From NCBI GenBank assembly GCA_949840935.1, contig CATKXX010000005.1:1-64000 (forward strand): DNA of 64,000 nucleotides. Direction: 5' to 3'. The stretch is from an uncultured Acetatifactor sp. Lineage in GTDB: Bacteria > Bacillota > Clostridia > Lachnospirales > Lachnospiraceae. The position numbers and the translations under genes are program-made. Each line of letters opens with the position of its first letter. The stretch's first letter is position 1. A model generated the notes under the pieces. It saw nothing but the letters and a program-made list of their open reading frames with translations. It ran no database searches and was not told where the DNA came from. Shown piece after piece: positions 46,105 to 56,035 of this stretch.

Positions 46105-47160
46105 ATGGAATTATTTTCGGAAATATACAGCTGTTACTACCAGGTACTGCGGCATCTTCTCTGCAGCCAGGGCGCCCTGTCCATCCAGGACATCCGCAGC
46201 CGGATCTGCGGCGAGGGCTTTGAGGAAAGCCTGCTCTCCATTATACCCAAACTGGAAGACGGCACATGGAATCTGTTTGAAAAGGAGGGGAAGCTGTACC
46301 GTTCCAGGCTTTCCTCCGCTTTCACCACCCCCGTTTCCAGCCTGGAGAAATCCTATCTCAAGGCCCTGCTGTCAGACCCCCGCATAGGGTTGTTTATAAG
46401 CGTGGAACAGCGGGAGCAGCTGTATTGTATGCTGGAAGACACCGCCCCTCTCTGGAAGCCGGAACATTTCTGCTATTTTGACCGTTTTTCCGACAGCGAC
46501 CCCTATGAGGACGAAAACTACCAACGCATCTTCCGCACCCTGCTTCAGGCGCAGAAGGAGAGCCGCTTCGTGGATATCGACTATACCTCGCCGGGGGGAA
46601 ACCGCGTCCATCACCATTACTTCCCCGCCCGCCTGGAATACTCGGTAAAGAACGATAAATTCCGCCTCCTGGCCCTGAAGCCAGTCTCCCAGACGGTAAA
46701 ACTGCAGACTCAGGGCGATTTCAGGACAGCAGGCCCTGATACGGCGGATTCAAATACCGCCCGCGGTTCCCGGCCGGAGGCAAAAATGCGGCTGGAAATC
46801 CTGAATATCTCCCGCATCCAGAGCGTGCAGCCCATGGAAAAGGTTCTCGCCCTCTCCCCTGACCTGAATGAGGTGATCCGGCGCTCTTACTACAGGGAAC
46901 CTCTGCGGCTGCGCATTGTCAACAGGCGCAACGCCCTTGAACGGGCAATGCTCCACTTTGCAAACTATGAAAAGAACACCACAAAAATAGACGAGGACAC
47001 CTACGAGTGCCTCATCTATTATAATCAAAACATGGAGACGGAGCTCTTGATCGAAGTCATGTCCTTCGGCCCCATGCTCACCGTGCTTGGAAATGAAAGG
47101 TTCCTGAACAATCTGCGGGCAAGGCTGCAGCGGCAGATGGCGCTTACGCCTCCCCTGTAA
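46105..47160 (+). CDS. WYL domain-containing transcriptional regulator
   Basis: FVDIDYTSPGGNRVHHHYFPARLEYSVKNDKFRLLAL WYL segment. Confidence 0.75.
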   Translation: MELFSEIYSCYYQVLRHLLCSQGALSIQDIRSRICGEGFEESLLSIIPKLEDGTWNLFEKEGKLYRSRLSSAFTTPVSSLEKSYLKALLSDPRIGLFISVEQREQLYCMLEDTAPLWKPEHFCYFDRFSDSDPYEDENYQRIFRTLLQAQKESRFVDIDYTSPGGNRVHHHYFPARLEYSVKNDKFRLLALKPVSQTVKLQTQGDFRTAGPDTADSNTARGSRPEAKMRLEILNISRIQSVQPMEKVLALSPDLNEVIRRSYYREPLRLRIVNRRNALERAMLHFANYEKNTTKIDEDTYECLIYYNQNMETELLIEVMSFGPMLTVLGNERFLNNLRARLQRQMALTPPL

Positions 47161-47224
47161 ATATTTGCCGGAAGCGCGATCACAAAGAATGCCTTTCTGC
47201 GTATACAGGCGGCGGTTGATCCTG

Positions 47225-48670
47225 CTATTCCTTTTTACCTGCAGGTAACTTCGCCGGCTCATCCAGCAGCCCGCCCTCTCTGTCAAACCGCGAGCCATGG
47301 CAAGGGCAGTCCCAGCTGTCCTCGTCAGGGTTCCACTCCATACGGCATCCCATATGGGAACACCTGGCCCAGCACTTCTCCGCTGTCCCCTCCCGTCTCT
47401 TTCGTGGAAACAGCCATCCCTTCACCAGCCCCTTTACACTCTCCGCCATATCCGTGGCAAAGCTTCCCGCCGCCGCTTTTACATGGCATCTCTGGGGCGT
47501 GAACACCCTTTCATATTCGTTTTCCTTTCCCGCCGCCAGGTCGGCCAGAAGCAGGGAAGCCGCCATGGCGGAAGTCATGCCCCATTTCTTATAGCCGGTG
47601 GCCACATACCAGTCCCTGCCTCCGGGGGAAATCCCCTTTCGCCCTCCTGTCAGGCCCTGTCCGCTTTCTCCCTGCCGGAAACGCTCCTGATCCCTGCACA
47701 GGCAGGAATACCTTCCCACAAAAGGTATCCCGTCGTGGGGCATACAGTCCTGGGCCGACCAGCGGCTGACCACACGGCAGTCCTTATAATATCTGTAAGC
47801 CGCTTCCTCAAGCCCCGCATAAGCGCCGCCCTGGGTATTTTTCCCGGTTCTGTGGGAATTTCCCCCCAGGAGGAGCAGCTCTCCCGCGCTGCGGAAGGAC
47901 AGCCCGCCGGGATCTATGCTGTAATACATGCCCTCCAGCCTGCCGCAGCCGGCCAGCGCCAGCACATAGCTTCGCTCCTGATGCTGCCTGGCAAAGTACA
48001 TCCCCGGAAAATTAACAATCGGGTAATGGGTGGCGAAGATTACCTTCTTTGCCCGCACCTCCCCTCCGTCAAAGCGGACGCAATTCCCGTGCACTTTTTT
48101 CACTGGAGTGTTCTCATAGATTTCCAGATCCCCGATTATGGCGCGGATAAATTTCAGCGGATGAAACTGCCCCTGCCCGCCGAACCGAACCGCTCCCTTT
48201 ACCGGAAAAGGAAGCTCGCTGACCGCCGCCATCCTGGCAGGAAGACCCAGCGCCGACGCAGCCGCCTCCTCCTGCCTCAGTATTTCCGCATCCTCCGTGG
48301 AATAGAGATAGGAGGGCAGGCGTCGGAAATCGCAGTCTATCCCCTGCTCCTCCACAATGCTCTGATAAGCGTCGATTGCTTCCTGATTGGCCCTGGCATA
48401 AAGCCGCGCCTGCTCAAAGCCGATATCGTTGATCAGCTTATGGTAAAAAAGACCGTGCTGGCTGGTAATCTTGGCCGTAGTCCGCCCGGTCTGCCCTCCG
48501 GCGATCCTTCCCGCCTCCAGCACTGCCACCTGCTTTCCCAGACGCTGCAGATGATATGCCGTCAGAATCCCTGTCATTCCCGCCCCGATCACTACAATTT
48601 CCCGCTCCAGAAAGCCTTCCGCCCTTTTTCTCCCCGGTATTTCCACCGTTTCCCGCCAGATTGATTCCAT
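47225..48670 (-). CDS. FAD-dependent oxidoreductase fused to C-terminal Rieske [2Fe-2S] domain
   Basis: EIVVIGAGMTGILTAYHLQRLGKQVAVLEAGRIAGGQTGRTTAK; CSHMGCRM...CPCHGSRFD Rieske motif. Confidence 0.9.
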   Translation of the reverse strand: MESIWRETVEIPGRKRAEGFLEREIVVIGAGMTGILTAYHLQRLGKQVAVLEAGRIAGGQTGRTTAKITSQHGLFYHKLINDIGFEQARLYARANQEAIDAYQSIVEEQGIDCDFRRLPSYLYSTEDAEILRQEEAAASALGLPARMAAVSELPFPVKGAVRFGGQGQFHPLKFIRAIIGDLEIYENTPVKKVHGNCVRFDGGEVRAKKVIFATHYPIVNFPGMYFARQHQERSYVLALAGCGRLEGMYYSIDPGGLSFRSAGELLLLGGNSHRTGKNTQGGAYAGLEEAAYRYYKDCRVVSRWSAQDCMPHDGIPFVGRYSCLCRDQERFRQGESGQGLTGGRKGISPGGRDWYVATGYKKWGMTSAMAASLLLADLAAGKENEYERVFTPQRCHVKAAAGSFATDMAESVKGLVKGWLFPRKRREGTAEKCWARCSHMGCRMEWNPDEDSWDCPCHGSRFDREGGLLDEPAKLPAGKKE

Positions 48671-48816
48671 GCCTGCCACTCCATTCTTCTCCATTATAAA
48701 ACAAGTATTGACGAAAACAGCCCAGGATAAACACTTCATCCGGCCTGACCTGCCCTTGAATTCCCGGCAGCAGGATATTATACTGATATTGACAGGAAAA
48801 GAAAGGGGATACACTT

Positions 48817-49566
48817 ATGACCAATGAAATATTGAAATCTCTGTATGAGAGAAAATCTGTCCGCGTATTTACCGGGGAAAAAATAGCAGGCGAGGACAAG
48901 GACAGCATTTTGCAGGCAGCGCTGCAGGCCCCATCCGCAGGCTGTCAATTATTGTACACCATTCTCGATATCACGGACGAAAGTAAAAGAGAACGGCTTG
49001 CTGTTTTGTGCGATAACCAGCCCTTTATGGCAAAAGCGGACATGATGCTTGTATTTTGTGCGGACTGCCGGAAATGGCTTTCCTTTTACAGGGAAGCGGG
49101 ACTGGAACCGCGTACTCCCGGTGCAGGCGACCTGCTGCTGGCTGTGGAAGACGCGCTGATCGCAGCACAAAATGCCGTGACAGCGGCGGAAAGCCTGGGA
49201 ATCGGCTCCTGTTATATCGGGGATGTCATGGAAAATGCGGAAGAAATGAGGGCTCTCTTACAGCTCCCCTCATACGTGTATCCCGCGTGCCTGCTGGTTT
49301 TCGGGTATCCGACGAAACAACAGAAGGAGCGGAAAAAGCCGGAACGATTCCGGATTTCAGATATCGTCTGTGAAAACAGTTACCAGGATAAAAGCGGCGC
49401 ACAGATCCGGGAAATGTTTTCGGGGAGGACAGACGGAAAGAGTTATAACGAATGGATGGAAGCCTTCTGGAAGAGAAAATATGAGTCAGAGTTTTCCAGA
49501 GAGATGAACCGTTCGATGGAAATATATCTGCAGGATTTCCTGGAGCCCCACCCGGCCAGGAATTAG
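48817..49566 (+). CDS. Nitroreductase family protein
   Basis: YERKSVRVFTGEKI, AALQAPSAGCQ, ESLGIGSCYIGDVMEN. Confidence 0.9.
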   Translation: MTNEILKSLYERKSVRVFTGEKIAGEDKDSILQAALQAPSAGCQLLYTILDITDESKRERLAVLCDNQPFMAKADMMLVFCADCRKWLSFYREAGLEPRTPGAGDLLLAVEDALIAAQNAVTAAESLGIGSCYIGDVMENAEEMRALLQLPSYVYPACLLVFGYPTKQQKERKKPERFRISDIVCENSYQDKSGAQIREMFSGRTDGKSYNEWMEAFWKRKYESEFSREMNRSMEIYLQDFLEPHPARN

Positions 49567-49577
49567 GGCAATGACGT

Positions 49578-49621
49578 AAGACAGCGGTAAACCTGTTACA
49601 GATTTACCGCTGTCTCTTTAC
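49578..49621 (+). terminator. Rho-independent terminator
   Basis: GACAGCGGTAAACCTGTTACAGATTTACCGCTGTCTCTTT. Confidence 0.7.
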
Positions 49622-49669
49622 CATTATATCAATCCTTACCGACAGAAAAATACCGTACCCAGGGCATCC

Positions 49670-50812
49670 CTATACTGTCTGATGCTTTCCGATGTATACC
49701 GGGAAGGAATCCGTACCCTTCATAGACTTGCCTGCAGACACCGTAACATTCTTATCCATGATGAGGTATTCAATGTCCGCTCCTGCCTCAATCACAGAGT
49801 CCTGCATCAGGATACAATTCTTAACCTTAGCACCCTTTGCCACCTTGACGCCACGGAACAGCACGCTGTCTTCCACTTCTCCCTCGATCACGCAGCCGTC
49901 GGCAACCATAACATTCTGTACTTTAGCGCCTTCGATATATCTGGTGGGGTTGTCGTCACGAATCTTGGTGTAAATCTGCTGCCCGGAGAACAGTGCATCC
50001 AGGTTATGGTCATCCAGAAGCTTCATATTCTCCTCAAAGTAACTCTTCATATCGCAGATACGCGCCACATACCCGCCGTATTTATAAGCATAGATATTCA
50101 GCTTATTTAACTGCGGCATGAGCACGTCACGCTCAAAGAATACCTGTCCGCGCACCGAAGCCGTATTGATCAAATCGATCAGCAGCTCACGCTCCAGCAC
50201 AAACATATTCATGGAGAAATTCTGAATTCCCGTCTTCTTGGAATTCACATAAATCTGTGTGATCCGTCCGTCTTCAATATTCAGCGTATAATAATATGCC
50301 AGACCGTTATCCTCGTTCTTCATCATGCTTTCCGGCAGCTCCTGCTCATTGTAAGCCACCGTAACATCCGCGCCGCTTGCAATATGGGCCTCGATCATGG
50401 CATTAAAGTCAAAATTCACCACGATATTGGTATCCGTCATCACCACGTATTTTTCCTTCTGGCTTCTGAGGAAACCAAGGATGCTTGCCACTGCCCCCAC
50501 GCGTCCCACATAGGGCTTCACACCCTTTTCCACAAAGGGAGGGAAGATATGTAAACCGCCGTTCTTACGCACCAGATCCCATTCACGTCCGGAGCCCAGA
50601 TGATCCATCAGGGAATGGTAATTATTGTTCACCATAACGGCAATATTGTCAATGTCACAGTGAGCCATGCTCGACAGGATAAAATCGATCAGGCGGTAAC
50701 GGCTGGCAAAGGGGATGGACGCCATCAAACGCACATTTACCAGATCAGGGACCAACGCGTCATAGCTGTTGGGAAATACGATACCAAGTGCACTTGTGTT
50801 TGAATTCAGCAT
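49670..50812 (-). CDS. glgD: Glucose-1-phosphate adenylyltransferase subunit GlgD
   Basis: [29 protein letters not shown]; lacks the GGQGSRL motif; follows glgC. Confidence 0.9.
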   Translation of the reverse strand: MLNSNTSALGIVFPNSYDALVPDLVNVRLMASIPFASRYRLIDFILSSMAHCDIDNIAVMVNNNYHSLMDHLGSGREWDLVRKNGGLHIFPPFVEKGVKPYVGRVGAVASILGFLRSQKEKYVVMTDTNIVVNFDFNAMIEAHIASGADVTVAYNEQELPESMMKNEDNGLAYYYTLNIEDGRITQIYVNSKKTGIQNFSMNMFVLERELLIDLINTASVRGQVFFERDVLMPQLNKLNIYAYKYGGYVARICDMKSYFEENMKLLDDHNLDALFSGQQIYTKIRDDNPTRYIEGAKVQNVMVADGCVIEGEVEDSVLFRGVKVAKGAKVKNCILMQDSVIEAGADIEYLIMDKNVTVSAGKSMKGTDSFPVYIGKHQTV

Positions 50813-52014
50813 TCTTCTTCACCGCCTTCCACGTTCTTCCTCACCATTGCCTTGGGGCCGACCTTCGCGTTATCGCCAATGGTAACGCCCTCGCCGATGG
50901 TGGCAACACCGTTTTCCTCCTCTGTAGGCATTGCGCCCACTACCGCATTCTCACCGATGGTAACATTCTCCGCTACGATACAGTGCTTCACCACAGCCCC
51001 GGACTTGATCACCGTGCCGCCCATGACTACCGCGTCCTCTACCACCGCTCCTTCTTCTACCTTTACGCCTGCAAAGAGAATGGAGTGCTTTACCGCGCCC
51101 TTGACGCGGCAGCCGTCCGTGATCATGGAATTCTCCACTACAGCCCCGGCGCTGATCTTGTGCCCGGTCATACCGCTGTTGCGGCTGTAAATCTTCCAGT
51201 CCTCGTCAAAGAGGTTGATCCCGCTGTGCTCCGGATCCAGGATTTCCATGTTAGCTTCCCACAGGGAAGATATGGTTCCCACATCCTTCCAGTAGCCGTC
51301 AAAGTGATATGCGTACATCCTGCGGTTGTCCCTCAGGAGATTGGGGATAATGTTGTTGCCAAAATCATTCTCGGAATTCGGATCCGCCTCGTCCTCCTCC
51401 AGATATTTCTTCAGAATATCCCAGTTAAAGATATAGATACCCATGGATGCCAGATTGGACTTGGGGTTCTTGGGCTTCTCCTGGAATTCCGTGATCCTGT
51501 CGTCCCCATCAGCCACCATCAGGCCAAAACGTGATGCCTCCTCCCAGGGAACCTCCATCACAGCCACGGAGAATTCGGCGTTCTTCTCCTTGTGGAATTT
51601 CAGGAAATCACTGTAATCCTGCTTACAGATCTGGTCGCCCGAAAGGATGATGACATACTCAGGATCATACGTCTCGATAAAGGATATGTTCTGATAGATT
51701 GCGTTCGCTGTACCCTTATACCAGTCGGAACCGCTGGCCTTCTGGTAGGGCGGAAGGACTTGCACCCCCCCATAGAGACGATCCAGATCCCAGGGCTGCC
51801 CATTTCCTATGTATTCGTTCAGCACCAGGGGCTGGTACTGGGTAAGGATACCCACCGTGTCAATCCCGGAATTGACACAGTTAGACAGCGGGAAGTCGAT
51901 AATACGGTATTTCCCGCCAAACGGAACTGCCGGCTTCGCAAGCTTCTCGGTCAGCGCATACAGTCGGGAACCCTGTCCGCCGGCCAGAAGCATTGCTATC
52001 ATTTCTTTTGCCAT
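50806..52014 (-). CDS. glgC: Glucose-1-phosphate adenylyltransferase GlgC
   Basis: [58 protein letters not shown]. Confidence 0.95.
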   Translation of the reverse strand: MAKEMIAMLLAGGQGSRLYALTEKLAKPAVPFGGKYRIIDFPLSNCVNSGIDTVGILTQYQPLVLNEYIGNGQPWDLDRLYGGVQVLPPYQKASGSDWYKGTANAIYQNISFIETYDPEYVIILSGDQICKQDYSDFLKFHKEKNAEFSVAVMEVPWEEASRFGLMVADGDDRITEFQEKPKNPKSNLASMGIYIFNWDILKKYLEEDEADPNSENDFGNNIIPNLLRDNRRMYAYHFDGYWKDVGTISSLWEANMEILDPEHSGINLFDEDWKIYSRNSGMTGHKISAGAVVENSMITDGCRVKGAVKHSILFAGVKVEEGAVVEDAVVMGGTVIKSGAVVKHCIVAENVTIGENAVVGAMPTEEENGVATIGEGVTIGDNAKVGPKAMVRKNVEGGEEEC

Positions 52015-52145
52015 AGTATACCCTCCTAGATAATATTCTCGAATTAGATTATACCATAAAATACCTATTGTTGTATAGGCAATCCTGCAAAAAATCTGAC
52101 AATTAAACCGCAATAATCCGCATCCCGGAACAGGAAAAAAAAGCC

Positions 52146-52175
52146 TTGACAGCCTCCCGTATCCTCGTCTATATT
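52146..52175 (+). promoter_or_regulatory. Candidate sigma-A promoter
   Basis: TTGACA, 18-nt spacer, TATATT. Confidence 0.65.
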
Positions 52176-52430
52176 ATTATTATATTTGTTTCAGGAAGAA
52201 ACAACGCATTTAGGAAAATGCATTATCCATACAACAAGCAATTGTAATGCCATGACAATCTAAAAACCCGCGGGAATAATGCCGGTATAGCAATATATCG
52301 GGGCCGCAGACATGCCACGAAGGCTTTTGCCCTCTGAAGAGGGTTGTTTTCGGGGCTTATTTTTTTGGAAAGGTTCCCGGAAGAGCGGAGGAAGATTGAA
52401 AATTTGAGCAGTGCAGAAATGAGGTTAAAT

Positions 52431-53018
52431 ATGAATAACGCTAAAATGTCACCTGTTGTAAAATGTGCCGTCACCGCCGCCTGCATGGCGCTCTGTGTGG
52501 TTCTGCCCATAGCACTCCACGCCATTCCCAACGCGGGGACGCTGCTCTCTCCCATGCACCTGCCAGTGCTCCTCTGCGGCATGATCTGCGGATGGCCCCA
52601 CGGCCTTATCTGCGGGCTTGCGGGGCCTGCGCTTTCCTGCTTCATCACAAGTATGCCAGGCATCGGATACCTGCCCACCATGATGATAGAGCTGGCCGTC
52701 TACGGCCTGGTCACGGGACTGATGACTGAGCTGGTACACACCGGAAGGCAGCTGGCCGATATCTATATCAGCCTGCTCACCGCCATGCTCTCAGGGCGCA
52801 TCCTCACAGGTATTGTAAGGGCGCTGATCTTTTCCGCGGGAAGCTACTCCTGGAAGGCCTGGGCCACAGGCTACTTTGTTTCCAGCTTCCCGGGGATTGT
52901 CATACAGCTCATCCTGGTTCCCGCGCTGTACCTGGCGCTGCAGAGGGCACAGCTGGTTCCCTTCCGATACGGAGAAAGAGCAGCACGCCGTACTTCCCTG
53001 GGTTCCCAGGGACAATAA
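52431..53018 (+). CDS. ECF transporter S component family protein
   Basis: Small multi-pass protein with HAIPNAGTLLSPMHLPVLLCGMICGW...GLICGLAGPALSCFITSMP pattern. Confidence 0.7.
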   Translation: MNNAKMSPVVKCAVTAACMALCVVLPIALHAIPNAGTLLSPMHLPVLLCGMICGWPHGLICGLAGPALSCFITSMPGIGYLPTMMIELAVYGLVTGLMTELVHTGRQLADIYISLLTAMLSGRILTGIVRALIFSAGSYSWKAWATGYFVSSFPGIVIQLILVPALYLALQRAQLVPFRYGERAARRTSLGSQGQ

Positions 53019-53113
53019 CCCCGGGACGGTACGCCCTGGATTCCCAGGAACCGTAAACCCGGGGACGACTCCTCCCTGGGTTCCCAGAATTCATAAACCC
53101 GGAGCGGCAGCCC
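52996..53113. repeat. About 39-bp tandem repeat, 3 copies
   Basis: CCCTGGGTTCCCAGGGACAATAACCCCGGGACGGTACG and two diverged copies. Confidence 0.85.
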
Positions 53114-53123
53114 CTCCCCGGGT

Positions 53124-53771
53124 TTACTGAAAGATTTCCCTTATCTTTTCCACCAGCCCTTCCGCCAGCTGTCTGTGCCCCTCTCCTGTCAGGTGCATAT
53201 AGTCAATATCATTGGGCCCAGCCGCCACAAGCCGGTTCGCGTCAACATAGTAACATCCGGTGAGCTCCGCAATCTTCCGGAATTCTTCCGCCAGCCCCGC
53301 CGATTTCTCCGCACAGCCCCGCCCCATGGTGGCGCCTACCTCCGTATCCTCGTACCGGGCGTCAATATTCTGCGGTACGACGATCAGAATGGAGGCCTTC
53401 CCGTCCCGCCAGCAGTCCGCGGTGGCGGCGGCTTTGGCTATAAGGCGCTTCAGTCCCAGCGCAATACAGGCCGCCGAGGAACCAAATCTCTCCTTCGTAT
53501 CGTTCGTCCCCAGCATGATGACCAGCAGGTCTACCGGCTCATGGCTCATAAGACAGGGGTAAATATATGCAAGGCCGTTCAACCCCTCATGGATCGGGTC
53601 TTCAAAGCAGGTGGTACGCCCGCTTAACCCCTCCTCCAGCACAAGATAATCTTCCCCCAGCTTTTCCTGAAGCAGGCAGGGCCACCTCTGGGCTTCGTCA
53701 AACCGGCCTCCTGTCTCCGCACAGTAGCCATGGGTATTAGAGTCTCCAAAGCATACGATATGTTTCTTCAT
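53124..53771 (-). CDS. SGNH/GDSL hydrolase
   Basis: KHIVCFGDSNTHGYCAE, VIMLGTNDTKERF, DYMHLTGEGHRQLA. Confidence 0.9.
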   Translation of the reverse strand: MKKHIVCFGDSNTHGYCAETGGRFDEAQRWPCLLQEKLGEDYLVLEEGLSGRTTCFEDPIHEGLNGLAYIYPCLMSHEPVDLLVIMLGTNDTKERFGSSAACIALGLKRLIAKAAATADCWRDGKASILIVVPQNIDARYEDTEVGATMGRGCAEKSAGLAEEFRKIAELTGCYYVDANRLVAAGPNDIDYMHLTGEGHRQLAEGLVEKIREIFQ

Positions 53772-53868
53772 CTTTTCTCACGCTCCGTTATACGTCCAAC
53801 AGCCTCCCGGAGCTTCACCGGCCGTTGCGGCCGGGATTCCGGGAAGCTGTATTAACATGGATGTCTTA

Positions 53869-54570
53869 TTACGATCTGTTCTCCACAGCCTTTATAAAGC
53901 GCTGCGCAATCTCCAGGGGCCTTGTGATCGCGCCGCCCACCACTACCGCATGTGCGCCCGCATTCAGCATTTCCACCGCCTGTTCCGGGCTGTGGACTCT
54001 CCCCTCACCGATCACAGGGATATCCACGGTCTCCGACAGCCTCTTTACCAGCTCATAATCCGGGCCGTCCGTCCTGGGCGTCCAGGGAGTGTAGCCGCTC
54101 ATGGTAGTCCCCACAATATCCATCCCCAGCTTCCACGCGTTGACGCCTTCCTCATAGGTAGAGATATCCGCCATCAGAATAGCTTCCGGGTATTTCTCCC
54201 GAACTTCTGTGATATATTCACTGATGCTCCTGCCGTCTCCGCGCTTATGGTCAGTGCAGTCCAGGGCGATGACATCCGCCCCCGCCTCCACAAGCTCATC
54301 CACCTCCTTCATGGTAGGCGTGATATAGCTCTCGAAGCCGTCATACTGTATCTTGACCAACCCGATCACGGGAAGCCCCGTTTCCTCCTTGATCGCGATC
54401 ACATCCCGGATACTGCTGGTGCGGATGGCCGGTGTCCCCGCCTGCTTCGCCGCCCGGGCCATGAGATACATAATGGACTTTTCCTCCACATACAGGGGCT
54501 CGCCCTTTACTGCCTGGCAGGATACGATCACTTTTCCTTTGATGATATCAAACAATTCCTCTTTCTTCAA
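53869..54570 (-). CDS. nanE: N-acetylmannosamine-6-phosphate 2-epimerase
   Basis: IKGKVIVSCQAVKGEPLY, VIALDCTDHKRGDGRS, GRVHSPEQAVEMLNAGAHAVVVGGAITRP. Confidence 0.92.
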   Translation of the reverse strand: MKKEELFDIIKGKVIVSCQAVKGEPLYVEEKSIMYLMARAAKQAGTPAIRTSSIRDVIAIKEETGLPVIGLVKIQYDGFESYITPTMKEVDELVEAGADVIALDCTDHKRGDGRSISEYITEVREKYPEAILMADISTYEEGVNAWKLGMDIVGTTMSGYTPWTPRTDGPDYELVKRLSETVDIPVIGEGRVHSPEQAVEMLNAGAHAVVVGGAITRPLEIAQRFIKAVENRS

Positions 54571-54571
54571 C

Positions 54572-55498
54572 TCACTGTCCTCCTGCGAAAAGTTCCATGG
54601 CCTTATCCACCATGTCCGCACACTTTTTCACCTGCTCCATATCCCCGGGAACCAGTGCAGGCAGAGGCTTGCGCACGCTTCCGATATCCAGGCCCTCCCG
54701 GATACGAAGGATCTCCTTGATCACGGCATACAGATTGCCGTGACATGCGCACATGGCATAGATGATCTCATTGGCGGCGTACTGTATTTTCTGCGCCTCG
54801 TCCACCTTCCCCGCATCCATCAGCTCCTTAATCTTCAGGTAAAGCTCCGGCATAACGCCGTATGTCCCGCCGATTCCGCCGTCAGCCCCGATAGCAAGCC
54901 CTGACACCAGCTGCTCATCCGGCCCGTTCAGCACCACAAACCCCTCTCCGCCCTCGGCCTTGAACATCTGGATGTCCTGAGTGGGCATGGAGCTGTTCTT
55001 CACCGCGATGACCCTGGGATTCTTTTTCATCTCCTTAAATAACGGCATGGTCAATGCGACTCCCGCCAGCTGGGGGATATTATAAATGATGAAATCCGTA
55101 TCCGGAGCCGCGTCGGAAATATCATTCCAGTATTCTGCGATCGCATACTCCGGCAGGTGAAAATAAATGGGAGGAATGGCCGCAATGGCATCCACCCCAA
55201 GGCTCTGCGCATGAGCCGCAAGCTCCCTGCTCTCCGCCGTATTATTGCAGGCCACATGGGCGATCACCGTCAGCTTATCCTTCGCCACACGCATTACATG
55301 CTCCAGCGTGCGCTTCCTGTCCTCCACCGTCTGGTAAATACATTCCCCGGAGGAGCCGCCCACATAGACGCCCTTTACACCCTTTTCCACCATATACCGG
55401 GCCAGCATTTCCACGCGTTCCCCGTCTACCTCTCCCTTGTCGTCATAACATGCATAAAATGCCGGAATGATTCCCTGATATTTCCTGATATCTCCCAT
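54572..55498 (-). CDS. nanA: N-acetylneuraminate lyase (DapA superfamily)
   Basis: GIIPAFYACYDDKGEVD, GVKGVYVGGSSGECIYQT, FIIYNIPQLAGV, VIAVKNSSM. Confidence 0.85.
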   Translation of the reverse strand: MGDIRKYQGIIPAFYACYDDKGEVDGERVEMLARYMVEKGVKGVYVGGSSGECIYQTVEDRKRTLEHVMRVAKDKLTVIAHVACNNTAESRELAAHAQSLGVDAIAAIPPIYFHLPEYAIAEYWNDISDAAPDTDFIIYNIPQLAGVALTMPLFKEMKKNPRVIAVKNSSMPTQDIQMFKAEGGEGFVVLNGPDEQLVSGLAIGADGGIGGTYGVMPELYLKIKELMDAGKVDEAQKIQYAANEIIYAMCACHGNLYAVIKEILRIREGLDIGSVRKPLPALVPGDMEQVKKCADMVDKAMELFAGGQ

Positions 55499-55550
55499 AC
55501 CTGCAGACCTCCTTTCCAGTCTTTGTTCTCGTCCCCCACATTGTCGCCCG

Positions 55551-56003
55551 CTACCCGACGTATACTTTTATGACCGCCTTCTTCACCGGGGCAGGGCTCT
55601 TTTCCATCAGCTTCAGCTTGTGGGCATCCTCCGGCAGCACCACCAGGGCCTTACCCGGAACGAGCCGGATATAATGCTCCACAGGCCCTTCCACCTCGTA
55701 CAGATCCGCTCCTTCGTCAAAGGTCTTCACCGACACCCTGGTCATATCCGAGACGCCCACCAGCTCCTCTCCCTCCACGGCCATATGAATATCCGCATAT
55801 TTGGCGTGGGCTTCAAAGAATGCCCCTTCCTCCGCAATCGTTTCATACTCCAGCACATTCAGGTAGACCTTTTTGCCGTCTATCTCATAATGGCCGACAT
55901 CCAGGTCTGCCAGGGAATGCGCCGCCAGATAATCGAACGCCTTATCCAGATACTCTCCCATACCGCGATAATGACAGATATTACTGATCTCCGTATAGAT
56001 CAA
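55551..56003 (-). CDS. YhcH/YjgK/YiaL family protein
   Basis: GHYEIDGKKVYLNVLEYET...FEAHAKYADIHMAVEGEE. Confidence 0.9.
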   Translation of the reverse strand: MIYTEISNICHYRGMGEYLDKAFDYLAAHSLADLDVGHYEIDGKKVYLNVLEYETIAEEGAFFEAHAKYADIHMAVEGEELVGVSDMTRVSVKTFDEGADLYEVEGPVEHYIRLVPGKALVVLPEDAHKLKLMEKSPAPVKKAVIKVYVG

Positions 56004-56035
56004 TTTCCCACCTCCTTTTGCCGTTCTACTTCTGT

